From: Sipunculus nudus
Taxonomy: Eukaryota > Annelida > Sipuncula > Golfingiida > Sipunculidae
DNA length: 64,000 nt
Direction of reading: 5' to 3'
Assembly (NCBI GenBank): GCA_026874595.1
Contig: CM049308.1
Span: forward strand, 48,925,327 to 48,989,326
Shown: piece after piece, positions 52,292-62,800 of the stretch
Layout: the number at the start of each line of letters is the position of its first letter
Position numbering within the stretch: the stretch's first letter is position 1
Position numbers and translations under genes: made by a program
Notes under the pieces: model-generated
Told to the model about the DNA's origin: nothing
Databases searched by the model: none
Seen by the model: only the letters and a program-made list of their open reading frames with translations

Positions 52292-53400
52292 AGCTCAGCT
52301 GACAAAAAGACATCTGAGCCATTGGATCACTCTTTGTCCGTTAGCTGTTAACAGGGCACAAATCTCTATTTTTGAGACCTTCAGATTAAGCTGTCATCAG
52401 TTAACAGGGCACAAAACATATCCATTGGACCTAAAGGTCAAGCAAACATATTCCAAATCTCATTATAGTATCATATAACATAATTGCCTATGAAAAAAAT
52501 ATTAATATAGATTTTACATAAAATAAGCCCAATTCCTGGAGCAAAAACATTTTTTCTTTCTATTTTTTCCACTAAAAACATGAGGTTGTGTGATTTGTTC
52601 AAAAACTATTGGCACATCTATGAGCACTGTCAACTCGGCAGTGATGTCACACACTGGGAAATCCCCTGTGACTAAAAATTCTAGATCTCAGTAAAAGCAC
52701 AGTATTTCTGCCTCTGTCAGTCCCAAATTTTCAGCAGAGAATAAAAACAACATGCATTACTAGATCTGAGTTGTTGATAAAATTCAGTCCATGATGTCAC
52801 ATATGTACCAGCCAATCAAATCTGGACAAAGTCTGGGATCTGGATGAAATCCTCTCATCACACAACAAATGCACATGGAATAGGTTTACTTAACCTAAAG
52901 TCGTCTTACTTGACATCCAGGGAGGTTCATGATAAACTTTGAAACCTGAAATTAGGTCATGGTGACCTATAATTTGTGAACTTCATGCTGAAAACATGAT
53001 TTTTAGCACCCTGTCAGTCAGACCAGGCACAAATTGTATCAGCTAAGCCCAGAATCTTCTCACGTTACACCTATGGAGGTCCATACAAAAACTCTTTCCA
53101 AACCTGAAATTAGGTCACTGTGACGTATATACTGCGAGCTATGGGGCTTTAAAATAACACCTCCCCTCCCCCCCCCCCCCCCGGAATAATTAAAAATTGA
53201 TACAAAAGCTCTTATATCTGAACAACTAATGCATTGATTGCCAGGATTTTTTCTGTGCAAGTTGATCATGGAGTGATCCATCATTTCTGAAGACTGGTGG
53301 CACCACCTGTATTATTTCTAATTTTAAGTGTTTCTTTTTTTTTTTTTAGACCTTTAGATGAAGCAGTCCATCCATTAACATGGCACAAATTGTAATTTTT
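52292..53400 (+). mobile_element. Element B4, 5' part only
   Basis: AGCTCAGCTGAC then ACATCTGAGCC marks a diverged B 5' hairpin, followed by CTTTGTCCG, TTAACAGGGCACAAAT twice, and at least one full B unit ending with GGTGGCACCACCTGTATT near 53296. It runs directly into the 5' end of B5. No separate B4 3' end is present. Confidence 0.6.
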
Positions 53401-55253
53401 AGCTCAGCTGACTGTAAGTCGTCTGAGCTATAGCGGTCACTCTTTGTCCATCGTCTGGCCGGCTGTCTGTCTGTTAACAGATCATAAATAGTTACCACTG
53501 GACCTGGAATCTTCTAACTTTACATCCAGAGAGGTTCATGAAAAAACTCCTTGGAAACCTGGAATTAGGTCTCTGTTACTCATATTCTTCAAGCTAAGGG
53601 GCTCTGAAGTACCCCCAGTATAATGAAAAATTTGGTGCAAGTATCTGAACAACTAATGCATTGATCACCATGATTCTTTGCATGGGTATTGATCATGGAG
53701 TGTTTCATCAGTTTCTTTAGACTGGTGGCGCCACCTGTATTTTTTCGATTTTTTTTTTAACCATTTTTTCTCTCTATTTTTGAGACCTCAAAAGATGCCG
53801 TCATCTGTTAACAGGGCACAAATTGTAATCGCTGGACCTGGAATCTTCTCACTTTACATCCAGAGAGATCCATGAAAAGTCTTCTTGCAAACCTGGAATT
53901 AGGTCTCTGTTACCCATATTCTTCCAGCTATTGGGCTCCGAAGTACCCCCCCCCCCCCCCAAAAAAAAAACTATATTGAAAAATTTGATACAAAAGCTCA
54001 AATATCTGAACAACTAATGCATTGATGGCCATGAATCTTTGCATGGATATTGATCATGCAGTGTTTCATCAGTTTTTGCAGACTGGTGGCAAACTGTATT
54101 TTTTCAATTTTTTATGATTTTTTTCCCTCTATTTTTGAGACCTCAAAAGATGCCGTCATATTTTAACACGTCATCTTCAAAACCAGAAAGTAGGTCTCTG
54201 TTACCTATATTCTTCCAGCTATGGGGCTCCGAAATACCCCCAGAATAATGAAAAATTTGATACAAAAGCTCAAGTATATGAACAACTAATGCATTGATCA
54301 CCATGATTCTTTGCATGGATATTGATCATGGGGTGTTACATCAGTTTTTGCAGACTGGTGGCACCACCTGTATTTTACAATTTTTTTATCTTTATTTTTG
54401 AGACCTTAAAAGATGCCAATCTGTTAACAGGGCACAAATCTTAATGACTGGACTTAAAAGTGACCTTGGAAACCTGGAATTATGTCTCTGTTACCCAAAA
54501 CCTGTGAGCTATAGGGCTTCCAAGTACCCCCCCCCCCCCAAGAATAATAGAAAATTTTATACAAAAGCTCAAGTATCTGAACAACTAATGTATTGATCAC
54601 CATGATTCTTTGCATGGGTATTGATCAAAGAGTGTTCCATCAGTTTCTGCAGACTGGTGGCACCTCCTGTATTTTTTTTTATTTTTACTATTTTTTTCTC
54701 AATTTTTGAGACCTTAAAAGATGAGGTCATATATTAATAGGGCACAAATCGTCACGGCTAGACCTAGAATCTTCGTTCTTGACATGCTGGGAGGCCCATG
54801 AAAAGGCTCCTTGGAAACCTGAAATTAGGTCCCTGTCACCCATATTGTCTGAACTATGGGGCTTAGAAGTACCCCCCCCCCCCAGAATAATTGAAAATTT
54901 GATACCAAAGTAGGGCACAAATCATAACCATGGGGCCCAGAATCTTCTAAATTGACATTCTGAGAGTTCCTCAAAATTTCTCCCCAGAAACCTGAAATTG
55001 GGTCACAGTGACGTATATTCATAGAGTTTTGGGGAAAGTTTGAGCACCCCAGAAATAATGCAAAATACAAACAAAATTGCCAGATTCCTAATGAAAGGCT
55101 GGTTTGATTGTCATCAAATTTGTTGTGCTTATGGGTCTTGATCAACTTAAGCTAATATGCATGAACGATGCCACCCATCTTAATTAGTTGTCTGTGCAAG
55201 GACATATTATCATGATGTCAGTCGGCTGACCATCATTACCCATGGGTCACTTG
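53401..55253 (+). mobile_element. Helentron-like element B5
   Basis: Complete B ends: AGCTCAGCTGACT / AGTCGTCTGAGCT hairpin after five T, then about five units with CTGCAGACTGGTGG (about 53716, 54078, 54350, 54650), then AGTCGGCTGA, the palindromic ACCCATGGGT and CTTG (55250-55253), then TT. C runs at the same point of successive units are expanded to 12-15 bases. Confidence 0.72.
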
Positions 55254-56747
55254 TTCTAGTAATTTTTTATGATTAAAAGTATCAAAATTTATCTTTTGGT
55301 TAGATTGAAAAAACAAGCGGCTGTAACTTTCCCCTAATCCATATTTTTATATATATCATTTGAAAAAATTGTCAAGAGCAGTTACTTTTAATCTTCCTGG
55401 TACATATATAAAATATCGTGTTTTATGTATATAAATATATTCAAGCCTCTCTATGGATGTAGTAATGTTATTCCCATGGTAAAATGTAGTCGTCAGTTGT
55501 ATTCGGATAACCATATTTATAAAATCAATCATACATTAAAATAACTGCGTTGGTACTATTTCTGGTAATTTTTACACCTCTGTTGCCAAAAGCACTGTTG
55601 GTCTGGGTCATAGAAATGGGTGGCATCTATCTGTCTGGGTCCTGAAATGTACAGTGGAATTTTATATATATATATATATTTACTAGCAGAGAAGAGGTTA
55701 AGGCCCTCAGCCCTGAACTTGGTGCTGCCCCCCCCCCCCCCCCCCAATCTTTAAATCCTGGATACACCACTGATATTATTGGCACAGGTATGAGTTTGCA
55801 TTTTGTTATATTCTCTAATATATATGTATAAGTTTCATATTTTCATGCCAATCCGGAAACAATTAATGATTTAAAACATGGATATTTATAAACTAAAATT
55901 CTCAGATTTTTAAAAATAAATATAAGATATCATCATGATCTGTTGTGAATGTAAATGTAACCATATATGATTAAATCTGTCTTGTAATTAAAGGATAATT
56001 TACCTTGCATAATCAAAACAGCTGCCAACATATATTATAATAATTTTATCAAGAACTTATGTACAAGATGACACATGTTATGAGTCATTTCAGTTATTCA
56101 GTTACTATTAAACATTAGCCAGGACATGAGGGGCACTGAGGTGAAGAAGATGGCCTCCCTCATATTGCTGCCATTATGTGAAGTTGTGAACCCATATTAT
56201 CAACAGGTCCTGGTCTCCCTGTGTCTTATCAGTGCTGATAATAACAGCCATTACCTCAGTTCAAGACTGGGAGAGGATGTGCTTGCTGTAGGTTAGCTCT
56301 TTACTCCTGTGTTAACTATAGGACTACCAGTTAATTTGTATTTGTACAAACAGTGTTTGATTTACTTTCCTGTTTCTGGTGTTTGTACTGACTGGATGAC
56401 CATTTGCTGCCTTACCCAGCAGGTAATTATTTATCCTGTGTAAATTCATTACTGGCTGCTCATGTAATTTGGGCAGGCCAAGGGAGTGCATTAATTGTTG
56501 TATAGTTTTTGTATCAGCTATTAAGCCACAAGTGTGTGAGAGAGGTTAGATTGGAGAGATCCTGTTTGAGTGTAAGGTTCATTATCATCAGATATACAGA
56601 CACAGAAAGAAAATTAGGGCTGAATGCTTTGAATTGTAAGTTGAAGCATGCATATCCTTTGAATTCAAAGAGTTTTGTTCCTGATAGATAATAGTTTATT
56701 AATACAGTGGATGGTGGTTAATTGAAGCTGGCCAGAAATTTCAAATA

Positions 56748-56750
<3 letters not shown>

Positions 56751-56802
<52 letters not shown>
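56751..56802. repeat. (AT)n microsatellite, ~26 copies
   Basis: An uninterrupted AT dinucleotide run of about 52 bp. Confidence 0.97.
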
Positions 56803-56805
<3 letters not shown>

Positions 56806-57357
56806 AGAAATGTGACAAAATATTGGTTATAAGGTACAGCCAGATATACATTAAAAACAACACTATTTTACAAGGATTAAGCAGTTGCATGGACCCTCTT
56901 GATATATATATATAAATCACCAGGTACAACCAGGGATGTGACAGCAGCAGTTCATTTGTTAAAGAAGATGATAAGGTCAATAGCATATTTAATAAAATAA
57001 AGGATAAATACCAAAGGGAACAAAGACTCTGTTGAGAAAATAAAAGGATTACAAACATGTTCCTTAAACTGCAGCATCTCACTGAACAAATCTTTTGTAC
57101 TTCTTGGAATGCACACAAAAAGTGTATTGGATTAAAGGGTGGTATTAAGTTTTCTGTATAGCTACCCCCATGGACAGTATGTGTTACTGCTGTTAAAGCC
57201 TATCATAGGTGATTGTCAGGAGTCCTGTGAAATGGCTGAAATTGTCTTTACTTGCATCAGACAGATTAGTAGATGTCATAGTTGTGTTTCCAGTAAATTA
57301 GACAGCGGGTAATAGAGCATGATTACTGTGCAGGGAGGATGTGAGATATGGTATGAT

Positions 57358-57472
57358 TGTGGCCTGTCACTGCTTATCACAGCTCTGACTGTTAAATATG
57401 GGAATGACGAGGTGCCACATGATTACAGAGGTAATGATGTTTTATCATTCCCTTGTGGCACCTCAGGCCACA
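57358..57472. other. Nested and crossing perfect inverted repeats
   Basis: TGTGGCCTG (57358) pairs with CAGGCCACA (57464); inside it GAGGTGCCACA (57409) pairs with TGTGGCACCTC (57454); innermost AATGAT and ATCATT flank a five-base loop (about 57433-57449). GGGAATGA (57400) can also pair with TCATTCCC (57445), crossing the second stem. It lies in a higher-complexity block without a reading frame of note. It may be a structured RNA, a palindromic regulatory site or a decayed MITE. Confidence 0.55.
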
Positions 57473-58025
57473 GGTTGATCAAGATAAAGTACATGATGTT
57501 GTCCCCTTATCTGTGTACACAGGGGCATGAGAGGTAATTTGAGCAATTGGCGACAATCCTGCTTGTCAGGTCTAATTGCGTCATGTCTTCATCATGCCAT
57601 ATATTTTTCAATTATTCCTGTAATTTTCATTACTTTGCTACCAAAACATACTTTTGTGCATTTATAAAAAATAATAAATTATTTCCTTGCAAAAGAGGTG
57701 GATAAGTTAACTAGAAAACCACTGAGTTTGTCCCATACAAAGGATTTCACATTATATGTTCAGTGTTGCTGTATTCCCTAACAACCAAAATGTATATATG
57801 AATAGATGTTCACAAAAGTTCAAGATTTTTCCTAATCTTTTAAAGACTTTTTTGTAGGAGATACCTCTTGTTACCATCCATTTCTTCATAATGTTGGCTG
57901 TCTGTCATGTTTGTGTGGCATTGTCTTCTCCATGTATGAACTTTCAAGATGTTACCGAGTATCAGAAATATGGTTTGAATATCAACTGATATTAACTGAT
58001 TCCCCTCAGAATCACATACCATGCT

Positions 58026-59122
58026 CATCAGATGGCCTTAAATCTCCTCCTTAGAGAAACAGACCCTGTTCATCAGATAGCCTTAAATCTCCTCCTCAGA
58101 GAAACAGACCCTGCTTATCAGATGGCCTTAAATGTCCTCCTCAGAGAAACAGATCCTGCTCATCAGATGGCCTTAAATCTCCTCCTCAGAGAAACAGAAC
58201 CTGCTCATCAGATGGCCTTAAATCTCCTCCACAGAGAAACAGACCCTGTTCATCAGATGGCCTTAAATCTCCTCCACAGAGAAACACACCCTGTTCATCA
58301 GATGGCCTTAAATCTCCTCCTCAGAGAAACAGACCCTGCTCATCAGATGGCCTTAAATCTCCTCCACAGAAAAACAGATCTTGCTCATCAGATGGCCTTA
58401 AATCTCCTCCTCAGAGAAACAGATCCTGCTCATCAGATGGCCTTAAATCTCCTCCTCAGAGAAACAGACCCTGCTCATCAGATGGCCTTAAATCTCCTCC
58501 ACAGAAAAACAGAGCCTGCTCATCAGATGGCCTTAAATCTCCTCCACAGAGAAACAGACCCTGTTCATCAGATGGCCTTAAATCTGCTCCTCAGAGAAAC
58601 AGAGCCTGCTCATCAGATGGCCTTAAATCTGCTCCTCAGAGAAATAGATCCTGCTCATAAGATGGCCTTAAATCTCCTCCTCAGAGAAACAGACCCTGTT
58701 CATCAGATGGCCTTAAAACTCCTCCTCAGAGAAACAGACCCTGCTCATCAGATGGCCTTAAATCTCCTCCACAGAGAAACAGACCCTGTTCATCAGATGG
58801 CCTTAAATCTCCTCCTCAGAGAAACAGACCCTGCTCATCAGATGGCCTTAAATCTCCTCCACAGAGAAACAGACCCTGTTCATCAGATGGCCTTAAATCT
58901 CCTCCTCAGAGAAACAGACCCTGTTCATCAGATGGCCTTAAGTCTCCTCCTTAGAGAAACAGACCCTGTTCATCAGATGGCCTTAAATCTCCTCCTCAGA
59001 GAAACAGACCCTGTTCATCAGATGGCCATTAAATCTCCTCCTCAGAGAAACAGAACCTGCTCATCAGATGCCTTAAATCTCCTCCTCAGAGAAACAGGCC
59101 CCGCTCATCAGATGGCCTTAAA
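58026..59122 (+). repeat. 45-bp minisatellite, ~24 units
   Basis: Units join CAGATGGCCTTAAATCTCCT and CCTCAGAGAAACAGACCCTG plus CTCAT, period 45. Two variants (CCTCAG with CTGCTCAT, CCACAG with CTGTTCAT) alternate in part of the array, giving a 90-bp higher-order unit (about 58745-58910). A 366-residue frame is open throughout because 45 is divisible by 3; 15-residue repeats of the MALNLLLRETDPAHQ type match no known protein. Confidence 0.9.
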
Positions 59123-59837
59123 ATTAGCATAATGATATTGTTCAACCAACAGTGTGTATACTTTATTTGAAAAGATGTTTTTATTTTACCAAATTTACTG
59201 AATCTTTTATTTTATTTCGGTGAATAAGATTAAGCATGTACTGGAAACTCCAATGTGCAAAACTTTTTAATAGTGATTCAAGGAATAATCTTGTAGATGC
59301 CATGTTGTGGCATTATTTTCTTTTAAATTCAGTTTAAACATTTGTGATTTAAAAATAATAAAAATATGTGTATGCATGATATGACCCGATATGAGCTACA
59401 CTCTGGATATATAATGATTGCAACTTAGAATTCTAATATTTTAACTTATATTTTCAGTGTTTTTAATGCAAATTTATAAAACTTGTAAATAAAAAAAAAT
59501 AATCAGATAAAAACTATTTTAATGGAAAAAGTGGATATGCTTAAATAATAGGCTTATATATAAACTTAAATGCATTATTCCCTTGAAAGTGAAATAAAGG
59601 TATTAGTCCATTCTGTCCACTGGCCTGTCCATCTGTAAATTTTTCATATACATCACAGTATCTCAAAACTTTTACTGTTTTTCTTCATGACTGTCTTGTC
59701 AGAGTATTAGTTTGCATATATTTAGAACTTTACTATAACCAAGTAGGAGGGCCTCTTTCCTCTTAGCTTCTCATATGCTTATATAAATGAAAAACATTAA
59801 AATAGAATATTTTGCATTTGCAAAAATTTCAAACTTA

Positions 59838-59867
59838 AGCTGAGCGCCGTGACCCATGGGTCCCTTG
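59838..59867 (+). mobile_element. Isolated family B/E 3' end
   Basis: AGCTGAGCGCCGTGACCCAT followed by GGGTCC and CTTG, then TTTT, lies just 13 bp before E2. The element it belongs to is not evident upstream; a GTCC/CTGTCC patch near 59618-59636 could mark a short, decayed body. Confidence 0.6.
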
Positions 59868-59880
59868 TTTTACAATTTTT

Positions 59881-62800
59881 AGCTATAGTCGTGGTCCATT
59901 GTCCGTCGTCCGTCTGTCCGTCCATCTGTAGATGTGGCACGTTTTGAAATTGTAAGACCTAGGAATCCAAAATTAGGCATAATGTTAGATGTCCCCAAGA
60001 TCTCTTACCAAGCCGAAAACTGGGTCTTTGCGACTTTGTTCCTTTGAGAAATTAAGGAAAAACCTCAATTTTTTATTAAAAACCTATTTTCACACTTCAG
60101 GACTGCCTAATATCAAAACTACTCATCTGTTTTTCCTCATGTTTACCATAAATATTCCTCTATATAGTTCCTATGTACATGCCAGAAATTATGTCTGTAT
60201 TATATAATTTAAAAAAGTTATGGGCCCAAACATAATGCATTTTGTAAAAAAATCAGAAAAAATATTTGATCACTTAACACAAAACATGTTAAAGCTATGG
60301 ACTTTTTTCCAGTAATATAACTTTAATTAAAAAAAATAAATTGTATACCCAAAATTAGATCAAAATCTTTTAAATTTTTTTAAATATTAACAAAAATAAA
60401 AAATTGGTACCTTAAATTTTGCCCAACTTTGACCATGGCACGTTTTTTTCCTGTAAGTACTGTGGATTTAATTTTCTCAGCATGTTTTTGTTAGCATTTT
60501 GTCTGTTAACACCACAAATTTGAAACCAGTTGATCAAAAACTGTAGATTTTATTTAAGTTTTCAAGCACCATGTAACATATTGTTTACATCAAGCTAGTG
60601 TTATGCAGTTTGCAAGAGCTCAGCTCCCCAGCTTAAGCTCTCAGTTCCTAAAATTTGGCATACAATTAGATGTCTCCAAAATCCCCTACCATGCCAAGAA
60701 TTTGGTCACTAGGACTTAATACCTTTGAGATATTAATAAAAGCTTCATTTTTCCATAAAAAACCCATTGTTACACTTCAAGACTGCCTAATATCAAAACC
60801 ACTGATCTGACTTTAATCATATATAATATACATATTTTTCTATACATTCTCTATGCACATGCCAGAAATGATGTAAGTATTGCGTAATTGTTTTAAGTTA
60901 TAATGTACTTTGTAAAAAATCAAGAAATATATTTACTCCCTTAACAAGAGGATTGCTGAAGCTAGAGATTTTTTGTCAGGGATGTAACATTATTTTTTCA
61001 AGATTCAATTGAATACCCAAAATTAGTTCTGAATTTTTCAAATTTTATAAGTTATTAGTATAAATATAAAATTAGTACCTTAAATTTTGCCAAACTTTGA
61101 CCATGGCATGTTTGTTTCCTGTGAGCACTGTTGATATAATTTTCATATCATGCACACCTAAGGATTTCAGCTTTTTAGTTTAGAAAGCTGAAAGAAATTG
61201 GCCAAAATTGTAGCTTTTATTAATGTTTTTATGAGACCATGTCAGACCTTAGCTCTCCCCAGCCCCTCTTGAGTCACCTGTATGTTGACCTTTCATCAAA
61301 TTATGCAAGCTTGACACTAGGCATACACTGGGGCAGCCAGGCAGCTTATGGCCAGCCACAGTAGATCCAGGTGTCCAACCCAACTCATCTAGTAGTTTTA
61401 ACTAACAACATAACAATAAACAATTAATTAATAAATTTTTATTGGTTTTTAATAAAAAATTAAAGAAAAATGGAAAAGGAATTAGTTAGTAGTTACTGAT
61501 GATATAAGAATCTTGTATCAATTGATAGAATGTCATGTACCGTAGATCCGTGTTTTGCCGCCGCACTTCGTCTAATGGCCTCACCCCATGTTCGTAAAAT
61601 ACCAGGAAGGCTCCTTCACTGGAGTTAAAAATACCCAAAACCTTACTTAATGGCCACACCACATTCTCACCACGTTCCATTGCTGGGTGGTGTATGGAAA
61701 CATAACGTAAAAAGGTTTCCCTCAAAAGCTAGACTGCAGCTTGGAAGGCTGTGGTATGCTGATATGCGATCAGGCATAACAGTTTTGGGAAACTGAGCAA
61801 GTTGCAACTGTGTATGTTACTTGGCTTTGTTAATTAAACAGCCTGATCTACCCAGTTAGAATAGATGACAATTTGTTCGATTTATGACAACTCATCCAAG
61901 ACGAATCCTAGTAGGGCCGCGAAATTAATTTGACACATCACTGCATGCTGGAGAATCTTGCGCCTTTAACTTTGTTAATTAAACTTCAATGGGACATCAA
62001 CAGATCAAAGCATTGTATAGGATGACGGTACTTGTATTTAGACTTTATACATCATCGGTCATTTAACAACAAAATCTCTAAATAAACAACACCCGCGTCG
62101 GTGATCATACCACTTGAACCCCCGGGTCCTGCTGTTCATAATATATGCAAAATGGTGTCTGCACGGTCTACCGGCAAAACATGCCATATAAAATGATTAC
62201 GAAACAAGCGTGCCTTGAGATACCTTGTGCCATTACACTGACAAATTAAACTTCAGTGGTACATCAAAGCATTATATAAGCCAACGGTACTCTTTGTGAT
62301 GACAAACTTTAATTTGGACTCTATATAACGCCGGTCAGTTAACAACCTTGACAAAACCTTTGAATAAACGAATCCCGCGTCGATATTCAAACACAGCCTG
62401 TACGCGTACTCCCAGGGTCCTGCTGATCATAATGTATGCACACTGGTGCCCGAACCGTCTGCTGGCAAAACGTGCTATATTGAATGATCATGGAACTAGC
62501 TGGTGAGGTAATGACCTTTGAGCGCCATCTATTAACAATGTGATGAACGAAGAAGTAGCTGAACGTGAACGCAGGTTTAATTGCCGAAGACCGTATGGTC
62601 TTTGGCTATCTTTTGTTTTACAGTTTATTTTAAAAGAAAGGATATGTTCCAGAAATATCTTTAAAAAATGTTTTACCGGTATTGCAGCCATGCTCAAAAT
62701 TAGGTACAACCGTTAGAGTGCATAATTTGGTGAGTGAATATCGATCATTTATCAGTCATGGCTTGAAAATGGCTGTGGTTTATGACTGACTCAAAGAAGT

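Larger units (their letters stand above)
55254..58025. other. Mostly unique sequence
   Basis: No gene recognised. Contains a run of 18 C at 55728-55745 next to AATCCTGGATACACCACTGA, a wording often seen at transposon ends but without a partner end here, plus higher-complexity patches at 56100-56490 and 57300-57600. Confidence 0.45.

Noticed and set aside
55728-55775. hAT-like or other transposon end (C run plus GGATACACCACTGA)
   Set aside because: No matching opposite end or target-site duplication could be found.
56741-57118. 125-residue minus-strand frame
   Set aside because: Its end lies in the AT microsatellite (Ile/Tyr repeats), and the rest has no support.
58026-59122. CRISPR-like array of regular repeats
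   Set aside because: Units are head-to-tail copies without unique spacers, in animal DNA.
58032-59132. 366-residue open frame, the longest in the window
   Set aside because: It is a translation of a 45-bp minisatellite with no start context, domain or flanking gene structure.
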